Of a DNA stretch of 64,000 bases, positions 10,388-20,362 are shown piece after piece. The stretch is from an uncultured Candidatus Thioglobus sp. (GTDB lineage: Bacteria > Pseudomonadota > Gammaproteobacteria > PS1 > Pseudothioglobaceae). The DNA lies in the NCBI GenBank assembly GCA_905182815.1, contig CAJJCX010000001.1, positions 186,001-250,000 on the forward strand, written 5' to 3'. The translations under genes and the position numbers were made by a program. The notes below the pieces were generated by a model. The model was not told the DNA's origin and did no database searches. It saw nothing but the letters and a program-made list of their open reading frames with translations. Positions within the stretch are counted from its first letter, which is position 1. The number at the start of each line of letters is the position of its first letter.

Positions 10388-10678
10388 ATGATAATAAATC
10401 ATCCATTACTTGGCCCTCGTGATTCTGAAGAATTTGTTTACCTAGGTTCAGCTGATCTTATAAAACGTCCCACTAATTGGGAGCAAGATGCATCTGCTGA
10501 AGACTTTTACCAATACCAATACATTAGAGAAAATATTGCTGGCGATCATCGTGAGCTTTGGTACCACGAGCAGGGCGATCAGTCTTGGTTGGTTGTTACT
10601 AGAAATACTTTATCACATGAAATTCTTAATGTTGAGTTAGCTCAAGATGTTTCAAGAGGCATAGGTAGAGGAAAATGA
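10388..10678 (+). CDS. soxD: Sarcosine oxidase delta subunit, variant without the zinc cysteines
   Basis: Small subunit of 96 residues. The core pattern GPRDSEEFVYLG followed later by ELWYHEQGDQSWLVVTR matches SoxD. In the structurally known enzyme this subunit binds zinc through three cysteines and one histidine. Here the histidine of WYH is kept, but the N-terminal CxxC is replaced by INHPLLG and the later cysteine by aspartate, and there is no cysteine anywhere in the protein. An AGGAGG-like sequence lies just before ATG 10388. It overlaps soxA by four bases (ATGA), so the order soxB-soxD-soxA-soxG and translational coupling are those of the usual operon. Confidence 0.88.
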   Translation: MIINHPLLGPRDSEEFVYLGSADLIKRPTNWEQDASAEDFYQYQYIRENIAGDHRELWYHEQGDQSWLVVTRNTLSHEILNVELAQDVSRGIGRGK

Positions 10679-13622
10679 GACAAATTAATCGAATAAAAGA
10701 CGGCTTAGTAAATCAAAAAAAATCTATAAGCTTTACTTTTAATGGCCATATATTAACTGGTTACGAAGGTGATACGCTTGCATCAGCCTTACTTGCCAAT
10801 AATAAAAAATTAGTTGGGCGCTCTTTTAAGTACCATCGTCCTCGCGGAATAGTTACTGCCGGCTCTGAGGAGCCAAACGCAATTATGGAGATTGGTAATG
10901 GTGCCTATAAAGATCCAAATACTAGAGCAACTATTACAGAGTTATATGACGGATTAGAAGCAAATAGTCAAAACCATAAAGGCCCATTAGGTTTGATCTT
11001 ATGGCTATTATAGATTTTTTATCTCCGCTTGTTGGTGCTGGTTTTTATTATAAAACTTTTATGTGGCCTAAAGCTTTTTGGGAAAAGTTTTATGAGCCTG
11101 CAATTCGAAATGCTGCTGGACTAGGAACTCTCTCGACTGAGCCTGATCCAGATACTTATGATAAAGGTTTTCGTTATTGTGATATTCTAATTATTGGTGC
11201 TGGCGCAACTGGGTTATCAGCTGCAATTACGGCTGCTAGCTCTGGCGCAAAAGTTATACTTGCTGATGAAGACTTTTTAATGGGCGGAAGACTAAATACT
11301 GAGTCCTTAAAAATTAATGGTATGTCTGGCAGTAAGTGGGCAAAAGATACAGTTGCTGCTTTGAGCGCAATGGAAAACGTTACATTGATGTCTGACACGA
11401 CTATTTTTGGTGTTTATGATCATGGCATTTATGGCGCAATCGAAAATAGAGCATCAGAAGCTAGGGAAGATAAAAATAAGCCTCGTCAGGTGAATTGGAG
11501 AATTTATGCTAAACGCTCAATTCTTTGTGCTGGTGCAATTGAAAGATCGATAGCTTTTGGAAATAATGATCGTCCTGGCATAATGCTTGCAAGCGCTGTG
11601 AGATCTTATGCAAATAGATTTGCAGTTGCTACAGGTGATAAAGTTTCAGTCTATACAAATAATGATGATGGTTGGAATACTGCGAGAGACTTGGTTTTAA
11701 AAAATATAAGAGTTGTTGCTGTAATTGATTCGCGCTCGATTAGCCCTGTTTTAAGAGTTCCAGGTGCTGAGATTTTTATGGGCACAAATGTGGTTGATAC
11801 TAAGGGTCGAAAAGCACTTAAATCGATTAAGCTTTCTAATGGAAAATCAATAGACACAGATTGCCTAGCTGTTTCAGGTGGATGGAATCCAAACTTACAT
11901 TTAACATGTCATCACCGCGGAATTCCAAAATGGAATGAAGAAATTGCATCCTTTATTCCAGATGAGTCAAATCCACCTGGTATGTCAGTTGCGGGAAGAG
12001 CTAAAGGAACAATGGTTTTGTCTGATGCAATTATTGAAGGGCACAATGAGGGTTCGTCTGTCGCTTCAAATCTAGGCTATAAAGTTAAAGAATCAGATCC
12101 AGCTGAAACTCCTAAAGTTTTATATAGCGTAACTGCAAACTGGGGGGTTCCAAGTGGAAAAAATCGTGCTTGGGTCGATCTTCAAAATGACGTTACTGCA
12201 AAAGATATTAAGCTTGCAAACCAAGAGGGATTTAAATCAGTTGAGCATGTTAAGCGCTATACAACCTTAGGTATGGCTACTGACCAAGGTAAAACTGCTA
12301 ACGTTCTTGGAATTGGTATTATGGCTGACAATATGGGCCAAACCATGGAACAGACTGGAACTACGATATTTAGGCCTCCGTATTCTCCAGTAGCAATTGG
12401 AGCATTTGCTGGAAGAAGGCGTGGAATGGAATTTTATCCAACGCGTTATACTCCAAGCCATAAATGGTCTGTTGAGCAAGATGCTATTTTTGTAGAGGTT
12501 GGAATGTGGTATCGCTCTCAATGGTTCCCATTGCCAGGAGAAACTCATTGGCGTGAATCTGTTGACCGTGAGGTAAAACAAACAAGAGCATCGGTAGGTA
12601 TTTGTGATGTTACAACTCTCGGTAAGATTGATATTAAAGGTGCTGACGTTTCAGAGTTCCTTAACAAAGTCTATGTAAATGCTTTTGCAAAAGTGCCAGT
12701 GGGCAAAACGCGTTACGGCTTAATGCTTCGTGAAGATGGCATGGTAATGGATGACGGAACAACTGCAAGGCTTTCTGAAAATCATTTTGTAATGACCACA
12801 ACTACTGCAAATGCTGTAAATGTTTATCGTCATTTACAGTTTTGTCATCAATGCTTATGGCCTGATCTAGATGTACACATGATTTCAGTTACGGAGCAGT
12901 TTGCACAGTATGCAGTTGCTGGTCCAAACTCGCGAAAGTTACTTCAAAAAGTTGTAGATTCTGATTGTGATATTTCAAATGAAGCTTTCCCTTACATGGG
13001 TGCTGGTGAGATTACAATTTGTGGTGGAATACCTGCAAGGCTGTTTAGAATATCATTTTCAGGTGAATTGGCTTACGAAATTGCTGTTCAAACTCGCTAT
13101 GGTGATTCACTTATGAGGGCTCTAATGGAGGCGGGTGAAGAGTTTAATGTTGTGCCTTATGGCACAGAAGCCTTAGGCGTAATGCGAATTGAAAAAGGTC
13201 ACGCTGCTGGTCCAGAGCTTAATGGTCAAACTAGCGCCTATGACTTAGGAATGGGCGGGATGATTTCTGGTAAGAAAGACTTTATAGGATACAAGCTTGG
13301 ATTGCGTGAAGACCTTCTTCGTGACGATCGCATGCAGATGGTTGGTTTTAAGCCAGTAAATACTCAAGATCTTCTTCAGGCTGGCTCACACCTTCTTAAT
13401 TTAAGAGATAAGCCATCGACTGAAACAGATCAAGGCTGGATTTCATCTTGTATTTATTCACCAATATTAGGCCACTATATTGGTATTGGTTTTATTAAGA
13501 GCGGACACAGCCGTAAAGGCGAATTTGTTCGAGCAGTTGATTTAGTGAGAGGCAATGATATTGAAGTTGAGATATGCAGCCCTCACTTTGTTGATCCAGA
13601 AGGAGAGCGTTTACGTGTCTGA
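10675..13622 (+). CDS. soxA: Sarcosine oxidase alpha subunit, one frameshift
   Basis: Large subunit of about 982 residues when corrected, the normal size. Order of domains: an N-terminal 2Fe-2S-like fold region (FTFNGHILTGYEGDTLASALL, SFKYHRPRG), a pyridine-nucleotide-disulphide domain (ILIIGAGATGLSAAITAAS), and a C-terminal aminomethyltransferase domain (from about residue 590) that binds tetrahydrofolate and receives the methylene group. The frame breaks near 10995: one missing T in GGTTTGATC. Restoring it gives GFDLMAIIDFLSP, in line with the family. The start overlaps the end of soxD (ATGA) and the end overlaps soxG. Confidence 0.93.
13600..13607 (+). promoter_or_regulatory. Ribosome binding site that decides the soxG start
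   Basis: AAGGAGAG lies seven bases before GTG 13615. No such site precedes the upstream ATG at 13555 in the same frame, so the GTG start, which overlaps the soxA stop, is preferred. Confidence 0.7.
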
Positions 13623-14184
13623 TTATGAATTAGTAGTAGAATCCGCACTTGATGGTGCTGAGCATGAGTTTGAGGGAGTAACTGTCTCAGAAGTTGTTGG
13701 TAAGTCATTAGTTATGGTTGCATTACCAAGGCCCAAATTTAAAGAGATTGAGTCATCAATGACAAAGTCTTGTGGCCTATCGCTTCCTGAAATGGAGCAA
13801 TCAACTCAATCTAAAGACTCATCTATAACGCTTTGGCGTTTACAGAAAAACCAAGTTCTAGCTTATTTTTCTTATGAAGGTAATGATGCGGAAGCAAATA
13901 TTGCAAGCAGATTAAATGCTCCTGCCTACTATACTGATCAATCTGATACTTGGGCGATGATTAGGGTTAATGGCCCAAGAAGCAGAGATGTTTTGGAGCG
14001 AATTTGTCCAATCGATCTAAGTAAAAATGTATTTTCTGTTGGTAATGTCTCTAGAACTATTATGGAGCATATAGGAACCATAATTTATAGAGATGATGAC
14101 GATTCTTATGTCCTTCTAACGATGCGATCTTTCGGAGTCTCAATGCTGCATGCTATTGAAGTATCAGCGAAGAATGTTTTGTAA
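13615..14184 (+). CDS. soxG: Sarcosine oxidase gamma subunit
   Basis: Protein of 189 residues read from GTG 13615. It is the least conserved subunit of the sarcosine oxidase complex, but the central part, WAMIRVNGPRSRDVLERICPIDL and later TIIYRDDDDSYVLLTMRSF, has the GcvT-like pattern shared by SoxG proteins. Position, as last gene of the soxB-D-A-G run with an eight-base overlap with soxA, supports the call. A longer frame from 13555 exists, but its first 20 residues lie inside soxA and have no ribosome site. Confidence 0.88.
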   Translation: MSDYELVVESALDGAEHEFEGVTVSEVVGKSLVMVALPRPKFKEIESSMTKSCGLSLPEMEQSTQSKDSSITLWRLQKNQVLAYFSYEGNDAEANIASRLNAPAYYTDQSDTWAMIRVNGPRSRDVLERICPIDLSKNVFSVGNVSRTIMEHIGTIIYRDDDDSYVLLTMRSFGVSMLHAIEVSAKNVL

Positions 14185-14251
14185 TTAGGCTGTTACAGAA
14201 AAATCAAGTTTCTAAGCAATAATCATTACATAAAAATTTGTGTATTTATTT

Positions 14252-14957
14252 CTATCCCTTCTTGTAGTGCACCATATAATTAACGCTCACATCATCACCT
14301 AGTTTGTATTTTTTGGTAATTGGGTTGTAAGTCATTCCAATCATCGAGCTAATCGATAAATCACAAGTCCTAGCCCAACCATCAATCTCACTTGGTCGTA
14401 TAAACTTCTCATAGTTATGGGTCCCTTTCGGCAGAAGATTCAATACGTATTCAGCGCCAACAATGGCAAAGAAAGTATGACTTTGGATTTCTGTTGATCG
14501 TTGAAAAGAAAACTTTTCCTTGAGGCTTGACTAACTTTGAGCAGGCCTCAATCACCAGTGACGGGTCAGGAACGTGCTCTAACATTTCAAGGCAGGCGAT
14601 GACATCAAAAGATTCGGTCTCTTTTTCAGCTAAATCCTCAGCTGATATGGATTGGTAATCAATATCAAGGCCAGACTCGAGGAGGTGAAGTTTAGCCACT
14701 TCAAGTCCCGCTTCAGCGAGATCAATACCAACCACAGTAGCGCCTTCAAGCGCTAGAGACTCACTCAGTATTCCGCCACCACACCCCACATCAAGAATGC
14801 GCTTGCCTTCGAGAGTACCTCCGCACTGCTCTTTGATATAGTTAAGGCGAAGCGGATTAATATCATGAAGCGGTTTAAACTCTGAATTTCTGTCCCACCA
14901 GCGCGCTGCTAGGACTGCAAATTTATTTACCTCTTCGTGGTCAACGTTTGAGTTCAT
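14252..14957 (-). CDS. ubiG: Ubiquinone biosynthesis O-methyltransferase, one frameshift
   Basis: About 234 residues when corrected. UbiG methylates two hydroxyl groups during ubiquinone synthesis using S-adenosylmethionine. Visible features are the N-terminal [20 protein letters not shown], motif [14 protein letters not shown], acidic loop [26 protein letters not shown], and [13 protein letters not shown]. The frame breaks near 14465 with one extra C; the reading continues as [18 protein letters not shown] and ends in a normal UbiG tail. It overlaps the bcp gene by four bases (ATGA), so the two form an operon. Confidence 0.93.
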
Positions 14958-15403
14958 AGTGCCTTTATAAAGTCGAGTACTTCTTCAGCGTGACCATCCA
15001 CCTTGACTTTATCCCACTGCTTGAGAATGTCTCCGTCCGGGCTAATAACGAAAGTCGATCTGACGATACCGATGTGCTCTTTGCCGTACATTTTTTTAAG
15101 CTTTAAAACATCAAACTGCTTACACAAAGACTCGTCCTCGTCTGAGATTAGGTCGATTGTGTAGTTGAACTTTTTGATGAATTTATCGTGCGATGCAATG
15201 GAGTCTCTAGAGACGCCATAGATCACTGAATTATTTGCAGCAAAGTCATCATTGAGCCTAGTAAAGTCGTTGCCTTCAATGGTGCATCCAGGGGTGTCAT
15301 CTTTTGGATAAAAGTAGAGAACAATGTTTCTTCCCTGGTTGTCAGGAATGTCAATTTTTAGATTACTTGTGGCGACACATGTAGTGGGGTTTATTTTATT
15401 CAT
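14954..15403 (-). CDS. bcp: Thioredoxin-dependent peroxiredoxin, Bcp/PrxQ type
   Basis: Cytosolic thiol peroxidase of 149 residues that reduces hydrogen peroxide and organic peroxides. The peroxidatic cysteine lies in [17 protein letters not shown]. The resolving cysteine found five residues later in many Bcp proteins is asparagine here, so this would be a one-cysteine type or use another resolving thiol. It is the first gene of a two-gene unit with ubiG and divergent from lepA, 52 bases away. TATAAT at 15410-15415 lies in that gap and could serve lepA. Confidence 0.9.
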   Translation of the reverse strand: MNKINPTTCVATSNLKIDIPDNQGRNIVLYFYPKDDTPGCTIEGNDFTRLNDDFAANNSVIYGVSRDSIASHDKFIKKFNYTIDLISDEDESLCKQFDVLKLKKMYGKEHIGIVRSTFVISPDGDILKQWDKVKVDGHAEEVLDFIKAL

Positions 15404-15455
15404 ATACGATATAATCTCATGGCTTTAATTTTAAAGCAGTCATTTTAACATTGAT

Positions 15456-17243
15456 ATGCAAAACATCCGAAATTTTTCTATCATTGCGCACATAGATCAT
15501 GGCAAGTCAACAATTGCTGATCGCTTTATTCAGCATTGCGGTGGACTCAGTGATCGTGAGATGTCGTCACAAGTTCTTGACTCTATGGATATTGAGAAAG
15601 AGAGAGGAATTACGATTAAATCACAAAGCGTTTCTTTGCAATACAATGCAAAAGATGGTCAAACATATCAATTTAATTTAATTGACACGCCAGGACATGT
15701 TGATTTTTCATATGAAGTTTCTAGATCTCTTTCTGCTTGTGAGGGAGCACTATTAATTGTTGACGCCTCTCAAGGTGTTGAAGCTCAAACAGTCGCTAAT
15801 TGTTATACTGCTTTAGATCAAGGTCTTGAGGTAGTTGCGGTTCTTAACAAAATTGATTTGCCCGCTGCTGAGCCAGAAAGGGTTGTGGATGAGATAGAGG
15901 ATGTGATTGGTGTAGAGGCTCATGATGCGGTCCATGCAAGTGCTAAATCTGGTATTGGAATTGAAGAAATTCTTGAGCAGATTGTTGAAAAAATTCCTGC
16001 CCCAGAAGGCAATATAGATGCCCCAATTAAAGCGCTCATAATTGATTCATGGTTTGATAATTATTTAGGTGTTGTCTCTTTAATCAGAGTTATTGATGGA
16101 GAAATTAAAGCTAAAACAAAGATTAAAATATTCTCCAATAAAAACGAGCACTTAGTTGATGAAGTTGGTATTTTTACACCTAAAAGAACTAAGACCGATA
16201 GCTTAAAGGCTGGAGAGGTTGGTTACTTAATTGCCAGTATCAAAAATATTGATGGAGCTCCAGTTGGCGACACCATAACTAGTAGTAAAAATCCAGTTGA
16301 TCAGCCTTTAGATGGTTTTAAGCCTGTTCAGCCAAGAGTTTTTGCAGGGCTTTTCCCTACATCTGGTGAAGACTATGAGAAATTTAGAGATGCACTAGCG
16401 AAGCTCCGCTTAAATGATGCGGCTTTACAGTATGAGCCTGAAAACTCGGACGCACTTGGGTTCGGCTTTAGGATTGGCTTTTTAGGTCTTCTTCATATGG
16501 AGATTGTTCAGGAGCGTCTTGAGCGTGAATATGACTTAGACTTAATAACGACTGCGCCAACAGTAATCTATGAAATTCTTGATACTAAGGGCAACGTAAC
16601 AAAAATTGATAGCCCATCAAAACTTCCTCCAGTTCAGACTATAGCTGAATTTAGAGAGCCAATTATTACAGCAAATATTTTAGTAACCAGTGAGTATGTT
16701 GGGCCAGTAATAAGCCTTTGTGTTGAAAAGAGAGGTGTTCAAAAAAATATAAACTATATGGGCAGGCAAGTCTCTATTGTTTATGAGCTCCCATTAAATG
16801 AAGTGGTTTTAGATTTCTTTGATAAACTTAAATCTGCATCAAGAGGTTTTGCCTCTATGGACTATCATTTTGAGCGTTATCAGACTGCTGATTTAATACG
16901 TTTAGATATATTGATAAATAATGAAAGTGTTGACGCTTTGGCTTTAATTATCCATCGTGACAACTCTACTTATAAAGGCCGAGAAATTGCTGAAAAAATG
17001 AAGGAACTTATCCCTAGACAGATGTTTGATGTTGCAATCCAGGCATGCATTGGAGTTAAGATAATCTCAAGAACAAATGTTAAGGCACTTAGAAAAAACG
17101 TTACGGCAAAGTGTTATGGTGGTGACATTACTCGGAAAAAGAAGTTACTTGAAAAGCAGAAGAAGGGTAAGAAGAGGATGCGTTCAATTGGGAGAGTGGA
17201 TATTCCGCAAGAGGCTTTTCTTGCAGTTCTTCATATTGATTAA
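15456..17243 (+). CDS. lepA: Elongation factor 4 (LepA), back-translocating GTPase
   Basis: 595 residues, the standard length. GTPase landmarks: AHIDHGKST (G1), the G2 threonine in [14 protein letters not shown] (G3), NKIDLP (G4). The protein has the domain order of LepA, and the unique C-terminal domain is present ([17 protein letters not shown] reads here as [17 protein letters not shown]). It acts on ribosomes, rescuing stalled elongation and helping assembly. The usual downstream partner lepB (signal peptidase I) is absent; the next gene is on the opposite strand and overlaps the lepA stop by four bases. Confidence 0.97.
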   Translation: MQNIRNFSIIAHIDHGKSTIADRFIQHCGGLSDREMSSQVLDSMDIEKERGITIKSQSVSLQYNAKDGQTYQFNLIDTPGHVDFSYEVSRSLSACEGALLIVDASQGVEAQTVANCYTALDQGLEVVAVLNKIDLPAAEPERVVDEIEDVIGVEAHDAVHASAKSGIGIEEILEQIVEKIPAPEGNIDAPIKALIIDSWFDNYLGVVSLIRVIDGEIKAKTKIKIFSNKNEHLVDEVGIFTPKRTKTDSLKAGEVGYLIASIKNIDGAPVGDTITSSKNPVDQPLDGFKPVQPRVFAGLFPTSGEDYEKFRDALAKLRLNDAALQYEPENSDALGFGFRIGFLGLLHMEIVQERLEREYDLDLITTAPTVIYEILDTKGNVTKIDSPSKLPPVQTIAEFREPIITANILVTSEYVGPVISLCVEKRGVQKNINYMGRQVSIVYELPLNEVVLDFFDKLKSASRGFASMDYHFERYQTADLIRLDILINNESVDALALIIHRDNSTYKGREIAEKMKELIPRQMFDVAIQACIGVKIISRTNVKALRKNVTAKCYGGDITRKKKLLEKQKKGKKRMRSIGRVDIPQEAFLAVLHID

Positions 17244-17626
17244 ACTATCTCATTTAATTTAGTAAACCATTCAGTATGGTCTTCAAGCTGAACTAAAGTA
17301 GGCGTAATATTGGGTGCTTCCATTGTGCTGCCTAACGGTAATAACATCCAACCTTTTGCAGTTTGCCTTGGGACTCGTGATCCACATTTATTACAAAACG
17401 CATTGCCAAAGGTATTTGGCAGAGGTAAAGTGTATTCACCCCTTTTATTCTCACCTGAAAGCCATAAAAATTGCTCAGGCTTGACAAAAAGATTTGCTGC
17501 AAATGCTGCCCCAGTTACTTTCCGACATCGGGAGCACTGACACATTCCAAAAAACTCATAAGGCCCTTTCATTTGCCATGAGACTATGCCGCAAAGGCAT
17601 TCTCCATTTAAAGTTTTTATACTCAT
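17240..17626 (-). CDS. GFA/CENP-V fold zinc protein
   Basis: Protein of 128 residues with the cysteine pattern of the glutathione-dependent formaldehyde-activating (GFA) family: C10-x-C12 (CLCG), C29-x-C31-x2-C34 (CQCSRC) and a later CNKCG. These bind two zinc ions. Members range from formaldehyde-glutathione adduct enzymes to proteins of unknown role, so the reaction cannot be assigned. It overlaps the ypjD-like gene by four bases (ATGA) and is probably translated with it. A link to formaldehyde from amine demethylation is tempting, but the gene is 3 kb away in a different unit. Confidence 0.82.
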   Translation of the reverse strand: MSIKTLNGECLCGIVSWQMKGPYEFFGMCQCSRCRKVTGAAFAANLFVKPEQFLWLSGENKRGEYTLPLPNTFGNAFCNKCGSRVPRQTAKGWMLLPLGSTMEAPNITPTLVQLEDHTEWFTKLNEIV

Positions 17627-18405
17627 AATATCTCTAAAAAAAACTTGGTACCAAAGTAAGATAAAACCAATATGGAAAAAGCAGTTTGAGTGGATACTGC
17701 TATAAGTTTTCCTCTCCAGCCAAAAATCTTATGCCCAAGCAGAATCCCAGCAAAACCGATCCAAGCAATGATTGAGAGGATGGTTTTATAGGTAAGTTTT
17801 TGTGTAAAAAAATCATCGATATAGAGATAACCTGAGATTAAAGAGAGGGTAAGAAGCAAAAACCCCATTTTTAATGTTTGATAAAGGAACGCTTCCATAG
17901 TTTGAAGTGCTGGAAGCTTATCGACAAAAGTATTAAAGTTGTGTTCATGTAAAAAACGCTCTTGGATGCTTACAAGGACAGATTGAGCAACTGCAATGGC
18001 AAGAAGAGCGTATGCGCCAATTGACAGAAAAGCATGAGCTGCAATTGACATAGAAATAAGCTTACCTTGGGTTCCTGGAAATAAAAAAGCAATAATGACT
18101 GCAAATGCACTTAGAGGGTATACAAGGATCCCTAAAGAGTGAATAGGCTTACTGAAAGAGGTTAGAAATAAAAGCGTAGCTACAACCCATGCTACAAATG
18201 AAATGCTCACAGTTAGTCCAAAAAACACACCATCATGCTGCCACAACTCAAACAGAATATAGCCATGCGAAGAGCAAGCTATTAGAAGCATTAAATTAAC
18301 AATTGTTCGATGTTGATTTGTTACTGAATCTAAAACAAAGTATCTGGTTAGTAAAAGCCCAGAAAGTAGATAAGCGATAAATGGTAGAGCATGAAGTAAA
18401 GGCAT
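17623..18405 (-). CDS. ypjD: CcsA/HemX-like inner-membrane protein (YpjD)
   Basis: Polytopic protein of 260 residues with about eight predicted membrane helices and the cytochrome c assembly family pattern in the middle (HAFLSIGAYALLAIAVAQSV). In many Gammaproteobacteria this gene sits directly beside ffh in the opposite direction, as here (60 bases apart). The role of YpjD is not settled; the fold is shared with haem-handling CcsA and CcmC proteins. Start ATG 18405 was chosen because it opens with a membrane segment. Confidence 0.85.
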   Translation of the reverse strand: MPLLHALPFIAYLLSGLLLTRYFVLDSVTNQHRTIVNLMLLIACSSHGYILFELWQHDGVFFGLTVSISFVAWVVATLLFLTSFSKPIHSLGILVYPLSAFAVIIAFLFPGTQGKLISMSIAAHAFLSIGAYALLAIAVAQSVLVSIQERFLHEHNFNTFVDKLPALQTMEAFLYQTLKMGFLLLTLSLISGYLYIDDFFTQKLTYKTILSIIAWIGFAGILLGHKIFGWRGKLIAVSTQTAFSILVLSYFGTKFFLEIL

Positions 18406-18464
18406 CTCTAGCTTTGTCTTTGCAAAAGATTATATAATACGATATTTCACCCAAGTAGAACATA

Positions 18465-19868
18465 ATGTTTGATAATTTAACGGAACGACTATCCAATAGC
18501 TTTAAAGCCATTCAAGGCAAAAATAAGCTGTCCGATGAAAACATTAAAGAGGCCATAAGAGAAGTCAGAAGATCTCTCTTGGAGGCTGATGTTGCGCTTG
18601 ATGTAATTAAGTATTTTATAGAGCGAGTTCAAAGTAAAGCAATTGGACTTAAAGTAGGGGAGGGGCTGAGCCCATCTCAAGCCTTTATTAAGCTAGTTGA
18701 AGCTGAGTTAACAGAAGTAATAGGTGGCCAGAATGAATCTCTAAACCTTGCAACTCAGCCACCAGCAGTTGTAATGGTAGCAGGCCTTCAAGGTTCAGGA
18801 AAAACAACCTCAATTGCCAAGTTAGCGCGTTATTTAAAAGAAGAGCAAAAAAAGAAAGTTCTTGTAGTCAGTGCAGATGTTTATAGACCTGCTGCTATTG
18901 AGCAGCTTAAAATTCTTGCTGAGCAGATAGGTGTTGATTTTTTTCCTTCAACTGTCGATGAGAAGCCAGAAAAAATAGTTGCAGATGCAAAAAAACAAGC
19001 TCAATCACAGTTTCATGATGTTCTTCTAGTTGATACTGCCGGAAGACTTCATGTTGATGAGCAAATGATGTCTGAAATTCAAATTCTTCAGAAGCAAGTT
19101 AATCCAATAGAAACGTTGTTTGTTGTTGACTCAATGACAGGGCAAGACGCTGCGCATACTGCAAAAACATTCTCAGATATGCTTCCACTTACTGGAATCA
19201 TATTAACAAAGACCGATGGTGATGCAAGAGGCGGCGCTGCTCTATCTGTAAAACATATAACTGGAAAGCCTATTAAATTTATGGGTGTTGGTGAAAAGAC
19301 TGACGCTTTAGAGCCATTTTATCCAGACAGACTTGTTTCTCGTATTCTTGGTATGGGTGATGTTCTTTCTTTAGTTGAAGAGATTTCAAAAAAAGTTGAT
19401 CATAAAAAAGCTCAGAAGAATGTCCAAAAAATGGCGAAAGGCAGATTCGATCTTGATGATATGAGGGATCAGTTAATGCAAATGCAGCAAATGGGCGGAA
19501 TGGGGGCTTTAATGGACAAAATGCCTGGAATGGGGCAGATACCTCAAAGTGTTAAAAATCAAGTAATCGGGGATACTGAAAGCAGCCGAATGGTTGCAAT
19601 TATTAACTCAATGACTCCAAAAGAAAGAAATCACGTTAATTTAATCAAGGGCTCTCGTAAAAAAAGGATTGCTGATGGGTCTGGTACAGATGTTCAACAA
19701 GTAAATAAATTGTTAAAGCAATTTGAAAAGATGCAAAAAACAATGAAGAAGATGAAGGGCGGTAAAATGAAAAAAATGATGCAGCAAATGGGTGATATGC
19801 AAGGCGAAGGTGGAATGCCTGATTTTTCAAAGATGCCTGGACTCGGAAATAAAAAATTTCCATTCTAA
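18465..19868 (+). CDS. ffh: Signal recognition particle protein Ffh (SRP54)
   Basis: 467 residues. N domain, then G domain with GLQGSGKTTSIAKLA, DTAGRLHVD and TKTDGDARGG, then a methionine-rich M domain (MQMQQMGGMGALMDKMPGMG and a basic, methionine-rich tail) that binds 4.5S RNA and signal sequences. It targets nascent membrane proteins to FtsY and SecYEG. TATAAT at 18433-18438 is a possible -10 element ahead of ATG 18465. No 4.5S RNA gene was recognised nearby. Confidence 0.97.
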   Translation: MFDNLTERLSNSFKAIQGKNKLSDENIKEAIREVRRSLLEADVALDVIKYFIERVQSKAIGLKVGEGLSPSQAFIKLVEAELTEVIGGQNESLNLATQPPAVVMVAGLQGSGKTTSIAKLARYLKEEQKKKVLVVSADVYRPAAIEQLKILAEQIGVDFFPSTVDEKPEKIVADAKKQAQSQFHDVLLVDTAGRLHVDEQMMSEIQILQKQVNPIETLFVVDSMTGQDAAHTAKTFSDMLPLTGIILTKTDGDARGGAALSVKHITGKPIKFMGVGEKTDALEPFYPDRLVSRILGMGDVLSLVEEISKKVDHKKAQKNVQKMAKGRFDLDDMRDQLMQMQQMGGMGALMDKMPGMGQIPQSVKNQVIGDTESSRMVAIINSMTPKERNHVNLIKGSRKKRIADGSGTDVQQVNKLLKQFEKMQKTMKKMKGGKMKKMMQQMGDMQGEGGMPDFSKMPGLGNKKFPF

Positions 19869-19956
19869 GCAAATTACTTGTTTTTGCTTGTTGACTATTG
19901 CAGTTTATTGTTTTTGATATAAAATCCGAACTTTTATATTGTCATTTTTAATTGAA

Positions 19957-20331
19957 ATGAAATTTAATCTAAAACTTCTAGCCATAGTTTTTCTTGGTTC
20001 TCTCTTTCTTCAGCCTTCATTATCTTTTGGTGATGATTCCGTTGAATCTATTCAGCTTTCATTAGTAATTACTTCTGCAGATGAGTTAAGTTTAACGGCG
20101 ATTAAACAAGTTGATAAGGGGCTTAACGCATATGAAGCTATAAGTGAGTTAGTTACTGTTGGCGTAAAAGATACAAGTTTTGGTCCTCAAATCATGTCTT
20201 TAGCTGGGGTTGAAGCAGTTGGAAATACTTATTGGGCATTGTACGTTAATGGCTTAATGTCAATGGTTGGAGCGCAAGATGTTATACTTTTAGAGGATAC
20301 ATTTATTCGCTTGAATATGGAAGCATTTTAA
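19957..20331 (+). CDS. Exported DUF4430-type small protein
   Basis: I start it at ATG 19957, which begins a clear signal peptide (MKFNLKLLAIVFLGSLFLQP, then SLSFG); a TTG six codons earlier is possible but adds nothing to it. The mature part, about 100 residues, matches the DUF4430/transcobalamin C-terminal-like pattern: NAYEAISELVT, then SLAGVEAVGNTYWALYVNG and VGAQDVILLEDTFIRLNM. That fold forms the lid over the cobalamin site in intrinsic factor and occurs in bacterial exported proteins beside vitamin transporters. It is 31 bases ahead of a DUF6580-like membrane protein and probably in one operon with it. Ligand unknown. Confidence 0.65.
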   Translation: MKFNLKLLAIVFLGSLFLQPSLSFGDDSVESIQLSLVITSADELSLTAIKQVDKGLNAYEAISELVTVGVKDTSFGPQIMSLAGVEAVGNTYWALYVNGLMSMVGAQDVILLEDTFIRLNMEAF

Positions 20332-20352
20332 TATATTATTGTTTGAAAAATT

Positions 20353-20360
20353 TAGGAGAG
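20353..20360 (+). promoter_or_regulatory. Ribosome binding site that decides the DUF6580-like gene start
   Basis: TAGGAGAG lies just before ATG 20363 (or 20366). The upstream TTG 20339 in the same frame has no such site. Confidence 0.6.
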
Positions 20361-20362
20361 AA

